From: Euryodendron excelsum
Lineage: Eukaryota > Streptophyta > Magnoliopsida > Ericales > Pentaphylacaceae
Assembly (NCBI GenBank): GCA_033060915.1
Contig: CM065399.1
Span: 10,854,501-10,918,500, forward strand
Direction of reading: 5' to 3'
DNA length: 64,000 nucleotides
Shown: piece after piece, positions 22,170 to 33,312 of the stretch
Numbering within the stretch: position 1 is the first letter of the stretch
Layout of the letters: each line of letters starts with the position of its first letter
Program-made: the position numbers and the translations under genes
The notes under the pieces: model-generated
Told to the model about the DNA's origin: nothing
Seen by the model: only the letters and a program-made list of their open reading frames with translations
Database searches by the model: none

Positions 22170-23327
22170 GATGGCATACGCGGGCGATGACGGTTCCGAG
22201 GGGAGACACTGCTTCGGGAAGGCAGCCTAGACAGATTCTGTCGGCAGCTCCAGCCGCTCTAGGGGTAGTCAGCACTCTGCCAATCGGGCACCTTCTAGCC
22301 AAAGTGGGAGGGGGAAGTAGGCCTCCAGTCGACCCTTCCCTCTAGTTGAGCCAACCTTCGAGGATGAGATGGACATCGAGGTTTCCCACTTTTGACTTTT
22401 CGGATGGCCGACGCTATTTTGAGCTGACTACGGGTTTGGTATGACGGGTATCCTTCAGATGAGCAAGACATTTTTGCTAGTCCTTTGGTTGCATGGTTTC
22501 TCTCCTGTTAGTGTAGCTTACTTTCTGATAGTGGTTCCCACCTGACCTGTTTCTCTTCCATTTTGGGGAATGTGAGCTTGCCCCTACTCCTCATGAGTAT
22601 GGCTTCCTCCTAGGTCTTCGGGATGGTTCAGTTGACATTATGGGACCTACTTTTCCTGATGGCTATATCACGATTGTCTCTTTTCAGCTTGGGGCTCCAT
22701 TTTACGGCATTTTCTTTTGATCTGCTGCCCCAGTTTCCTTTTGTTCTAATGAAGTTCTTATTTCTCTCATTTTGAGTTTGCGACGGATAGGGGATTGGCA
22801 TACTTCTCAAGATTGGTCAGTCTCTCACATAGTGGCCCCAACTTTGCTCTTCTTAAGATTCTGGGTGTTTCTCCTCGAGGGGATCACGTGGTTGACTGTC
22901 GATTACGCATACTGCTTGCCAGGATTCATGAGGGGCACTCATATGCTCCTATAGTTGTGGAGGAGACCTTCGTGAGCCTTACTAGACTCTATTAGGGGGC
23001 TAACGCACATTTTCAGGGATGTTCTTTACTATTTCAGCTTCGGGTGATCAAACACCTATTTGTTACTTATCTTTTTCAGCATACATGGCATCCCGAGTCA
23101 GGAGTCATTTGATTGGGGAGGTCGAGGGTGGGTCATTGCCCCATTCTCTGTTTCTTGTTGGTCATGGAAATCTGAGCTTTCTGAGGTGTGCAACGGTGCT
23201 GTAGATGTCCGAGTGGTGGCTTTAGCTCCTTTTTGCATTTTACCTTGTTTACTGTTTCTTATTTGAGAGAAAGGGAAAGACATAGAGTTAGTTTTTTTTT
23301 GGTACAAAAATAGTTTACTTATGCTAG

Positions 23328-23700
23328 TTCTAAAGATGCACAGGTAAAAGGGTGAATGCATGTTATACCCTTTTTTTATTTTTATGAATGCACATGGAAT
23401 TAGATGTATAACTTATTTTGCATGTCCTACTTTTCTGATATATATATTTTATGAATGCACAGGTTCATACAGAAATGAAATTTAATGCATGTTATACTTT
23501 TGGATAATGCACATATAGGAATGGAATTGAATGCAATGTACCCCATTTTTTCTGATTAATGCACAGATTTATGTAAGAATTGAATTAAATGCATGACGTA
23601 CTTCCTTACAAATGAACAGGTTCATACAGGAATGCAGTTGAATGTATGCATAGATACAAATTACACAGGAATCTAAATGGATGTGCAGGTTATACATGTC
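23328..23700. repeat. imperfect tandem repeat, about 60-70 bp, after antisense ORF
   Basis: Five or six diverged units of the form AATGCACAGGTTCATACAG then GGAATTGAATGCATG then TTATAC, starting near 23336, 23386, 23455, 23505, 23563 and 23613. They are AT-rich and non-coding. Confidence 0.7.
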
Positions 23701-24029
23701 ATGGATGCATTAGTATTACATGTATATAAGCTATTTACAAAGAATGTCCCAGGATTGCCCCAAGGCCCATACTCTCAAGATTCTGTTTCCTTTCCAGGAT
23801 TTTGCCCCATTCAGTTTTGTCCTATTCATATCGGGGTGTGATAGCATTTGCACTATTCTCCAAGGATCTTGACCTTTTGATTTGCTATCCTATCTCTACT
23901 TTCTACAGGGTTACTGTTTGGGGTTTTTCTGATCTCACTTGGTTTTCTCTCTCAGATCTCCAAAATGCCACCATGGCTCGAGCGACAACTCAGATGCCCT
24001 TTGCAGAGCGATAAACAGCTAAGCCCACA

Positions 24030-25450
24030 ATCCAAGAAGACTTCTTTTGGGACCGTAATGTGGGCTGTGTTTAGAGGTTGTAAGAAATGAAGGGATATTT
24101 AGGCTTAATGATTTTCTTTTAGTGGGTTGTTTAAACCAAATTTATCTGAGCACACCTTGGAACATGAGATTGCCGCTTGCATTCCCTTCCAGTTCTCCTT
24201 TCTCAGCCTAGTTGTCTTGGTATTGTTCAGGCTTATTTGGACTAAGCAATTTTCTTTGATCAAAGAGGACTTTAATTTGGACTGTAATGTAGGCTAGGTT
24301 AAGTGGTTTATGAATGAATGGGATATGTAAGCTCAAATTTGATGTTGCTTCCAGTAGGGTTTGAATCCGCACCATCCTTGGTCGGTCTTTCAGTGGGGTT
24401 TCATCCCCTAATATCCTCCTCTAGCTTCAGCAACACATCTGGCTCACTTAGATCAAGCAATCTTTCTCAATCAGAGAGGACTTTTGTAGGGTTGTAATGT
24501 AGGCCATGGTTTGGGGTTTAACAAAAAAGGGTAAAGGCTCAAACCTATTGCTTCTACTGGGCTTCCTTATTACCTAGGATCACCTTTGAACATATATTCT
24601 TTAAAGAGTTCACCTTTCTTGTAGTCTAATCCTTGACCTTGTAACGGAGTTGTCTAACATTTGTCCCTTGACTTCTGGCCTTTCTATATGTTCTTCAAGC
24701 TAACAAAAATATTTTTTTTTGTTTTCGGCCTCCTGCCCCTTGGCAACTCTTTTCCTTTGCTGTTCTTTTTCATCTCTTTTCTTTCTTTTTATGAAACGCA
24801 CAATTCTGCAACCCTTTTTTGTACTTTAACCTTTTTCTTAACAACTCAATCTAACCCATTGTGGGCGGTGATCCTTAGGTTGGGGGCTTTTTTCTAGAGA
24901 AAAAGGTAATTGGCTCAACAGGTTTGTCAAGGGTTGCTTTTAACTGTATGGGAAATGAAATGAGGGCCCCTCTTCATTTTGAACAAGATTGCTTGATCCA
25001 TAGAGCCTTCACGTTACTTCAGCTTGATGGTCGATAAAATTCTCCACCAGATCTTCTGCTGCCTGTCTGCCCCAAATGTGGGGGAATGGTCTCGGATCGG
25101 GGTTGACAAGAAAAATCTTCAGTTTTCTGCGAGGCACTAATGGGTTAAGCAAAAGGATTATTTTTGTGAATGGTAATAGAATTGAGGGCTTCTAATCATT
25201 TCAAATTGAATTGCTTAGTCCATAAAGCCTTTGTACAAAATTTAGACATTATTCCTAGAGATGATGTGTTTATGCTAGTTAACCCCTATATATTCTGCAA
25301 AATCAACTACTCCGTGCTTACCCCAGTGTGGGGGATGATTATTGGTTTAGGGATATCTGAAAAGAGATCACTGACGACTCTAGTGGGCTAAGTAAAGGAT
25401 AGTGTTTATTTGGGATAAATAGAACAATGGCTCCTCATCATTTTGAGTAC
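24030..25450. repeat. longer imperfect tandem repeats, about 210-240 bp
   Basis: A unit with GAGAGGACTTT, TGTAATGTAGGC and AAGGCTCAAA recurs near 24040, 24265 and 24475. It recurs once in element B at about 35690-35780. A second unit with GAGGGCYYCT, CATTTTGAA, TGCTTGATCCATAGAGCC and GTGGGGG recurs near 24955 and 25180, with partial copies at 25430 and 36140. Such tandem blocks next to the 3' side of pol are common in Tat/Ogre elements and can seed satellites. Confidence 0.65.
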
Positions 25451-26229
25451 TCGGCTGCCCATCGCTTAGCCAGGATATCACGTAAGTGTCACCTCTTTGA
25501 TGAACTCCACACTATCTCCTTCCTATCTCTCATTCTCTCTTTGTCTCTCTAAGGTTTTAATCCCCCTTTGAATGGGTTGCCCATGCTATCCCATCCTTCA
25601 AGTCGAGTCATTTACCAAACGGGGAAGAATCCCTAAATGTGACAATCGTCCACAAGAGTATGAAACAAAGGGGATAACCTGGGAACTACCTATTTTCATT
25701 TAAAAACATGATTACATCACATGCAATGTTTATTTAAAGAAGATATGCGAGAAATAGAAAGACGAAAAGAAAATAGACGAATTTTATGGAAATCTCCCTT
25801 TTCTTCCGGATCTCTTGGTGAGAACCGTTAACAGGTTTTGAAACTGTGCTGACTGCTTGGTATTTCATTCCTCGGGTGTATCACCAAACGACGGAGGGAG
25901 AATCGACAGATCTTTTGCGGTGTTTAGCATGCATTTGAAAGTTATGAGATTCTTTTACAGTGATGCATGGGTCTGATAGGACTTTGCAAACAGTAAAGCC
26001 TCCTTTTATATGGACAGTGGTTGTCGCGGCATAGTGTGGAGGTAATGACTTGTTGATGGATGGTTAGTTCTTCTTGCTCCCTGATGTAGGTTTGGCCTCT
26101 TCTAACACCTAGACTCATCCTTCCATGAGTTTGAATTTGGTGGAATACTAGAGGGATTCCATGAATTCAGTTGTGCTTTCTGACCTACAAAAAGAAAAAG
26201 AAAAACAGAATGCAGTCAGCATGTGGAGT
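25451..26229. other. element A internal sequence, no recognisable feature
   Basis: Falls between the tandem repeats and the leader, where gag-pol should be. I see no protease, RT, RNase H or integrase motif on either strand. The deletion that removed gag-pol probably lies here. Confidence 0.5.
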
Positions 26230-28125
26230 TGGAGGTTCTATGCGACGCATGTCCTATGAAGGTCCCTTCTTTGAAAGAATCTAGGCATGATGACAAGTCC
26301 ATTTTGGAGGTGGGGTTTTGCCCGTATTATGCAATACAATACCTCTTCGACCTGGGCTGGTTGATGTTTTCTTATTTGGGCAATCCCGCCTCCATGGACT
26401 GAGAGAGATTTGGGCCTCTCTCGAGATATGGTTCTATGTATGCCATGAATCCTTAGGGTTTAAGAACCTGTAGGAGTTTTGGTAGGTTTGATTAACATAA
26501 GATTGGATTGCTCCTTTCTCTCTACGGTTGATTAGATGCATAAGAATGAAATGACTTGAGTTTCTTGGAACTCTTGTCTCTGAATGTATATAGATGCATG
26601 AATATAATAGAAATGAACGTGTGAGCAGTGTGATAATAATAAATGAATGGTTTAGAAAAACCCCCTTCTTGTCTTGCTTCTGTTTTCAGTTCTCTTAGTA
26701 CTTGGAGATGAGGAGGGGGAGGATAGAAGACAAGAAACAAAAGGGAAGTCAGTGCCTTGATTTGAAAATTTTTATGCAATGCATGTCCTAGGGGTGCCTC
26801 TGCTTGAGAGGGAGATTAAGCATGATGTATTGGCTCACTTTTGGAGATAGGGGATTTGCTCTTGTATGCAGATACCTTACCGTCAAGTGGGAACCATCAG
26901 CCATCCATGCATTCATTCGCAAAAGTAAAGAAGTACATTGAATTTTGGGTTTAAGATACAAAAGAATTGAAATACATTTCAACAGGGGGAAGGGAGAGCA
27001 TTTTCCTTTGGACTTCCACCTATCTAGTTTTACAAAGGAAAAACCTAAACTACTCTTGAGTCTTCGGATTCGCCTTCTTTGGATTTGATGTCGAGGAGGT
27101 CGCTGAGAGACCTTGTTAATTGGTTGCCCCTTGTCTTCTTGGCAACCCTATCTCCGTGAGCATAGAGGGATTGGGACCCCTCTTATAAGATGTCTTAAAA
27201 ATGCATGCAATGAGTCCTTAGGGTTAGGTGGGAACCTTTAGGGTTTAGGTAGGTTTAATGCAAGGGAGAGTGAACTAGGTGTCACTCTCGATGGGTTGAT
27301 CATATGCATGAGGATGCAGTGACTTGAGTTACTTGGAACTCTCGTCTTGATATGGGATAGTAAATACGTGAACATGGATATGCAAAGACTATAAGGAGAG
27401 AGAATGCAATAGAAAGGTAAACGTGCATGCATGAGTAGTTAGACAGTCATTATAACAACAAGAATAAGCATGTATCAATGAAAGTAAGAACAGTCGCCCT
27501 TTCCTCCATGGTTTTGGAAAATAATGCGTGTGTCTTAAATCTGGCAGAGGTTCGGCTATGCATGCTGTCTATATGAGTATGAGGTTGAGGGTTGACTAAT
27601 GCATCCTAAAAAGGCTCGGTCCTCGGATCTTCAAATCTAGGCCCACTCCCCGAGGTAGTGCTATGATCGGTTGGTGACCCGAGTGGGGGAACCATTAAGA
27701 GGCCGTAGGCGAAGAAACTGACACAACATCTTGCCCACAACCAATATACCGTTCCCCCTTTTTAACTAGAAAGGACATATCAGGGTAATAATGCAAATAT
27801 GCAGAATGCAAGTACACGTGCAGTGTGTGTGATTTTTGAAAGTGGAGGAAAGAGCCCAACAACTCTCATTCATTCTGTTCATCACATTCATGCATGGCAG
27901 TTAATAAAACTTAAACAAAATGTGTACCTACAAAACAAAGATGCAAGAGTTAGTATGTGGATGGCAAACTTAATACAAGATAATATGAATAAATGCATGT
28001 TTTTTGAAAACAATTTTGAAAATTTGATTTTGAAAATTTAAAGTGAATAGGATTGAACAAATTAATTGAAGACTCTACATGGGTGAAGGGTAAAGAGACA
28101 TGACTACGGCCTAACCCTCTAAGTG
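26230..28125 (-). other. element A 5' leader with an internal duplication
   Basis: Matches the leader of element B (47510-48923) over long phrases, for example TCGCCCTTTCCTCC then GGCAGAGGTTCGGCTATGCA. Two diverged copies of one unit are visible, about 26235-26750 and about 26770-27480. Each starts with a GCATGTCCTA phrase, then GCATGATG, then ATGAGTCCTTAGGGTT-like and GATGCATAAGAATG-like phrases, and ends with a GACTTGAGTTACTTGGAACTC-like phrase; element B has one. It is untranslated in appearance. Confidence 0.65.
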
Positions 28126-28143
28126 TCCCCAGTGGAGTCGCCA
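28126..28143 (-). promoter_or_regulatory. primer-binding site of element A (tRNA-Arg type)
   Basis: The minus strand reads TGGCGACTCCACTGGGGA, beginning 2 nt after the LTR end. It ends in the usual TGG complement of a tRNA CCA tail and resembles the Arg-tRNA site reported for Ogre elements. It fixes the 5' LTR on the right side. Confidence 0.8.
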
Positions 28144-28145
28144 GC

Positions 28146-28223
28146 TATCGCGCCCAGATTTTTCACACTCGAGAAATACACACACAAGCAGGAAAAATGT
28201 TGTACTCTCTCGTTAGAACTCAC
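28146..28223 (-). repeat. element A 5' LTR, inner 78-bp piece
   Basis: TATCGCGCCCAGATTTTTC (plus view) matches the start of the left LTR with the first TG decayed to TA. It is cut by element B at 28224; the rest of this LTR is at 53945-59175. Confidence 0.9.
28219..28223. repeat. target-site duplication CTCAC (partner at 53940-53944)
   Basis: CTCAC flanks TGTCACGCCC and GTGCTTACA exactly; the A-type LTR continues without loss on the far side (CTCACCCTTCTAG). Confidence 0.92.
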
Positions 28224-29609
28224 TGTCACGCCCCGATTTTTGGGGTGTCCAAGGTCCTTTCGGCTCGGAGACCCTAAAGCACGGAACTCTGTCACTAGAA
28301 CTCGTCCCCCTAGAAGGATAAGTGCCACTAGGTTTGAAAATTGATTTGACTAAGGGCTTTTTAGAAAAATAGGAGTCGTCACCTAACTTGATAAAGGTGA
28401 GTTAGGGCACCTAGAACTAAGAAATCCGAATATTAAACTTAAAGTTTTTGAAAAAGGTTTTTGAAAACTCCCTCAAGAGAGGGTTTTTAGGAAAATAGGT
28501 TATTTGGCAACCTCTTGAAATGTTTAAGCCCTTTTTAAAAATAACTCCATTTTGGTCTTTCGAAAATAGAAATCTAAGGTTCGGGGGTGGGTTACGTGTA
28601 GAGAAGATATCCTAAGATCATCACCCTACCCCGCCCTTTCGGTATCTACATGTCTAATCATCCTTTTGTTTACTCACTAGAATAACCGGTTACCATTGTC
28701 CACTTAGTATCTACATTAGAATTTTGAAAACGGGATTTAGTCATTACTTTTCGAATGGATGATGCATGATGCAAGTTTTTGGAAAAAGTTTGAAAATAAT
28801 GGAGGTTTTGAAAGAGTTTGGAATAGAAACTTTGAATTGATTGGAATTTTTGAAAAAGGGATTGGGGTTGAAATAAAAGTTATGACCGCACCATTTTAGG
28901 TTGCCTACGTATCTCATTTAGCGAGAATCAGGTCATTCGTAGTTCAGGCAAGAGCCCGAAGGAAAATAGGTGCATTAGGGCCTTTGGAAGGTTTGAAGAT
29001 ACTTTTGGGTCTTTAGAGAAGTTTAAGACACTTTGAAGTCTTTGGAAAAGTTTAAGACACTTTCAAATCTTTTGAGGAGTTTAAGACACTTTGAGGTCTT
29101 TGGAAATTGAAGACCCTTTGTGGTCTTGGAGGTTTTGACTTGAAATTTGAATGGTGGAGTGTTTCTTGAAAATGTTTTTGGATCAACTTGAGGGAGTTTT
29201 GGAAAAATACTTCGGCATGTCTCAAAAGAACTTGAAAGTGTTTTTGAAGTCTTATTTTGAAAACCTTGGAGGCATGTTTTGATGAATTAATTTTTGAAAG
29301 TAGTTTTTGGAAAGGGCTAAGGGTTTGGAATCCTAATATGGACAACCTTGGAGGTTGTTCTTGATTTATCACTTGCCATTGGAATCCCTAACCATGAGAG
29401 GGCCAGGGACACCTTAGGTTTGTGACCTTTTGAAAACGTTTTGGAAATGCTTTGAAGATGGAGTGTAAGAACATTTGAAGAGATTACGGAGTTAGTTTTT
29501 TTGAAATCATGGGAGTAGGGGGTTTTGGAAAAATAGGTTATGAGAATAGTTTGAAAATTGAATGATCATTTAGGGAAAGTTCAAAAGTTGGAACCTTGAA
29601 GTATACTAA

Positions 29610-29845
29610 CCTAGGTTGCGTTGACCTAGGGTTAGAGGTGACCTAAGGTTAACTAACTTGGGTTAGGTTAACCTAGGGTTAAGATGACCCATGGTTAACT
29701 AACTAAGGTTGGGTTAACTTAAGGTTAAGGTGACCTAAGGTTAATTAACTAAGGTAGGGTTAACCTAAGGTTAGGATGATTTAGCGTTAGGTTAACCTAA
29801 GGTGAGTGAACTAGGGTCTAGTAACCTAGGGTTGGTCAAGTAGGG
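29610..29845. repeat. GTTAACCTAGGG array (about 35-bp units)
   Basis: Repeats of GGTTAACCTAGGGTTA and TAACTAACTWGGGTT alternate. The same array is longer in the 5' LTR (50320-50715) and in the LTR at the right edge (63050-63420, complement). It is cut short here at the chimera junction. Confidence 0.8.
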
Positions 29846-31944
29846 ATTGGATTAGGAAGGGATTGGATTTTGTTTCTAAAAGAGAAAGGTTGGATTTTGT
29901 TTCCAAAAACAGAGGATGAGATCTAGTTTCCTAAACGTGAAAATTTGATTTGGTTTCCTAAAGGGAAGATAGGATTTGGCAAGGATTTGGAAAGGGAGAT
30001 TCTAGAAACCCTAGATTTGAAAAATTATAGTTTCGACGTAGAAAATAGGTTTTGAAAATATGTATAGTTTTGATATAGAAAACAAAAGGTTTTGGAAACC
30101 TAGATTTGGGGCAAAGTTTGAAAATTATGTTTTTGGGAAGAAAATTAGGGCTTCCTGATGGTTAGCTCTAGAGCTTGATTTGGGCTCTAAGGAAAGCATT
30201 TTTGGAAACGAAGGTTTTCTAGAAGGGAATCCTAGGGAAGAGTTTTTGGAAAGTGTGTTTTTGGAAACGAAGATTTTAGAAGGAAAATCCTAGAGGGGAG
30301 TTTCTAGAAGGGAGATTTTGGAAAGAGAGTTTTTGGAAAGATTTTTGGAGAGAGTTTTTCTAGGAAAGAGACCTAGGGAATGTTTTTGGAAAGTGGACTT
30401 TGGAGAGAGCGTTTTGGAAATGAGTTGAAAAAGGGAGGTTTTGAGAATTAGATTTTTAGAAAGAGTTTTTGAAAACAATTTTGGAAAGAAAAATTTTTGA
30501 GAAGTATGTTGAAAAAGAGATTTTTAGGAAAGGATTTTTGAAAAGAGAGCTTTTTAGAAAGTATAAAAACATCTCACTTTCCCAAAGCAATTCTAGTCAT
30601 AAAAGGGCTAGAACCACTTTAGGAAAGTGGTTTTGAAAACAACAAGTGTTGAAAATATGGACCATAAAAGTCACTTTAAATATAACACTTTCCTAAAGCA
30701 ATCCTAGCCATGGAAAGGCTAGAATCACCCTAGGATTGTGATTTTGAAAACACGTTTTGAAAAAGAGATTTTGATGTAATTTTGAAAACAAGTTCGAAAA
30801 CGATTTTGAAAACGAGTTTGAAAACAAATTTTTGGAAGATGCAAGATCATGATATGCACAATGCAATTTTGGGGTCATGAACATATAAGGCCAAGGCTTC
30901 ACCACATAATCAAGGGGGCGGACCCACGTGGTCTCTGGTTAAACTAGAAGAAAGCCCCTGACATGGTGACTCTCCAATAGCCCAATCCTACACATGGACC
31001 GGGAATCCCCTTGTTTCAAGCATGCAATGAAAGGGGGGGAAAGAGATGGAGGATTAAAATAGAAAAAACTCAAGTGGGTTAGGAGAGAGAAGAGAGGGGG
31101 GTGGGGGAAGTGCGAAAATTTAAATGGAGAACCTACCCTGTATCTTGTTTATTTTGCGTGCCTTGCTTTCTTCGGTCTTCGTCTTGATCTTCGTCTTCAA
31201 TCTTCAAGAGTTGTCTTCAAGCTTCAAACTTCAAATTGCAACTCTTCAAGTCTTCGAAGGAGGGTTGAAGGTTAGTGTATAAGTGTATGGGAGTGTGTAT
31301 GAGTGTATAGGAGGCTAGGGTTTAGTGTATAGTGGCTAGGGTTTGGAAAACCTAGGGAAGCTAGGGTTTAGGAGGTGCTCGAGCTCTGTATATCGAATTA
31401 TATGATTTTTTGTTTGAGTTTGCGGATCCTTTTCACGTTGGAGGAGGCTCTGTGTTTATAGAGGTTGGACAAACCTGGCGCCTGTTGCAGTGGCGCTAAG
31501 GCAAAATTGCTCTTGGTGCCACTAGGAGTGGCGCCAGCCAGTTAGGAAACTTTACAAGTTGGCAAACAACGTATCTTTGACTAGATTTGGGCTCCTGTAC
31601 CAGTGACTACCATGCAATCTTTAGCCTAGCTTCACTAGGAGTGACTCCGGAAAGTCCGAGAAGGAGTTTGGAAGACCGGGGATGACCCGGGAGGCTGGAA
31701 AAGAGCAGAAACATTTAAAATAGTGTCCCGGAGGTATTTGACTTGAAAAGTGAGGATAGGATGTGTCGGAAGGGTTGACCGGGCCTTTAGGGGCAAAACG
31801 GTCAATCGGATCAGGAAGCTGCCAGGACGGACTCGGACTGTCCTAGAAGAAGACTTGAGATTTGGAAACATTATTTAGAATGTTCCCAAAGGTTTCTGGT
31901 TTGATTCCCAAAGCCGGTGTAGTCGGAAAAGGAGACCGGCCCAC

Positions 31945-32400
31945 TAGGGGTAAAACGGTCCTTTCACACTGGGTTTGCCGGAACTGACTCGGAATGATCT
32001 GGAAAGGTAAAGGGAGGTTGAGAATACTATAAAAAGTAGTCTCAGGAGGTTACCGTTTTGATACCCAGAGCCGGTGTGGTCAGAAAAAGAGACCAGCCTA
32101 CCAGGGACAAAACGGTCATTTTGCACCAGTTTTGCCGGAACTGACTCAAAACGATCCGAAAGGACAAAGAAAGGTTTAGAACACTATAAAAAGTATTCTC
32201 GAAAAGTTACCGGTTTGATACCCAGAGCCGGTGTGGTCAGAAAAGGGGACCGGCCTACTAGGGGCAAAACGGTCATTTTGCACCGGGTTTGCCGAAACTG
32301 ACTCGGAATAATCCAGAAAGGTAGAGGAAGGTTGAGAATACTATAAGAAGTAATCTCAGAAGGTTACCAGTTTGATATCCAAAGCCGGTGTGGTTCCCGG
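31945..32400. repeat. about 157-bp tandem repeat in A-type LTR tail
   Basis: Three units carry CAAAACGGTCATTTTG, GAACTGACTCGGAATGATC and TGATACCCAGAGCCGGTG; the first phrase recurs 158 bp apart (32107 and 32265). Confidence 0.85.
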
Positions 32401-32639
32401 GGCGTTCGGATGCCTAGGGGCAAAATGGTCATCTTGACCGAAAAGTCTCGGAAAAGGTCCAAGGGACAGTTTGGTCATTTTTCACCGAAGTGGGCTAACA
32501 GATACTGGTGTTGACCTGGGTTTTGAGTGTTTCCGCCACTCTGACGGCGATCGTCGTGACACAGGGGTTTGTTGGCAATTCCCTATATCGACCTGTTTGT
32601 GAGTATTTTCGCTACTCTAACGGTTGTGATGTTTGTGAG

Positions 32640-33115
32640 TATTTTCGCTACTCGGACTGTCTCGAGGAATAAACTGTCTTGAGAGAGGGATTGGAAAGGG
32701 GACTTACTGTCTTCGAAAAGACGTGCCTGTGTTGGAACCGTCTCGAGGAATAAACTGTCTCGAGAGAGGGATTGGAAAGGGGACTTACCGTTTTAGAAAA
32801 GACGTGCCTAAATTGGAACCGTCTCGAGAAATAAACTGTCTCGAGAGAGGGGTTGGAAAGAGGACTTACCGTCTTCGAAAAGACGAGCTTGATTGGGAAT
32901 CGTCTCGAGGAATAAACTGTCTCGAGAGAGGGGTTGGAAAGGGGACTTATCGTCTCCGAAAAGACGTGCCTGATTTGGAACCGTCTCAAGGAATAAACTG
33001 TCTTGAGAAAGGAATTAGATTTGGAAAGGGGACTTACCGTCTTCGAAAAGACGTGCCTGCTTTGGAATAAATTTACCGTCTCGAAGAATCAACTGTCTTG
33101 AGAGAGGGATTGGAA
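32640..33115. repeat. about 80-bp tandem repeat with inverted CTCGAG arms
   Basis: Six units start with GTCTCGAGGAATAAACTGTC at about 32659, 32740, 32820, 32900, 32981 and 33077. Each contains TCTCGAGAGAGGG and GGGGACTTACCGTC. Related arrays occur at 45886-46200, 58745-58985 and 13813-14130 with other copy numbers. Confidence 0.88.
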
Positions 33116-33312
33116 TCAGAAGGGAAAGGACAATGCCCCTAAGGACATTTTGGTCATTTTGCCTCTATTTGGGCCTGGCGGGCCCGCGAAGCGATAGACA
33201 GACGGGATTTGGACTGAGAAAGTTGGTTTCGATTGAAATACGCCCACAATGACTTGAAAACAAGTCTGGACGGAGTGTAGACTGTCGAGCGGTCAAAAAT
33301 GGGGTGCCTACA

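Larger units (their letters stand above)
20950..23250 (+). pseudogene. antisense extra ORF (aORF) of element A, with 5' intron, broken
   Basis: It lies between the 3' LTR and the lost pol, on the strand opposite to the element, where Tat elements carry a known antisense extra ORF. A leader exon (about 20950-21285) ends at GTGAGT; an AT-rich putative intron ends TTACCTCTTCAG at 22169; the ATG follows at 22171 (MAYAGDDGSEGRHCFGKAA, then a stop). The N-terminus is Ser-rich and polar. A conserved block near 22560-22680 (CELAPTPHEYGFLLGLRDGS) matches the aORF of element B; it resembles a plant mobile domain / DUF7745-type protein by memory. Later blocks are HTSQDWSV and IHEGHSYAP (22797-22965). 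Several stops (TAG at 22228 and 22318) look like C-to-T changes; frames also shift. Role unknown. Confidence 0.65.
28224..33312 (-). repeat. element B 3' LTR, chimera of B-type and A-type sequence
   Basis: 28224 to about 29845 matches the element B 5' LTR closely (TGTCACGCCCCG start, AAGTTTAAGACACTTTG repeats, GTTAACC array). From about 29846 it matches A-type LTRs instead (GGATTAGGAAGGGATTGG), including the TATA region (TATAAACA on the minus strand, 31453-31460), the GGCGCC module, the 157-bp repeats and the A-type end GTCAAAAATGGGGTGCCTACA-like at 33312. The switch lies within a shared AGGG. The element's 5' LTR remains B-type throughout. Confidence 0.85.

Noticed and set aside
28126..28143. 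A tRNA gene fragment
   Set aside because: Only 18 nt complementary to a tRNA 3' end, next to an LTR; no tRNA fold around it. It is a primer-binding site.
32648..33070. Overlapping open frames on both strands
   Set aside because: Same cause: an 80-bp minisatellite read in several frames.
32640..33115. Regularly spaced repeats resembling a CRISPR array (also 45600-46200)
   Set aside because: Units are tandem with conserved, not unique, intervals and lie inside eukaryotic LTRs; no cas gene. They are minisatellites.
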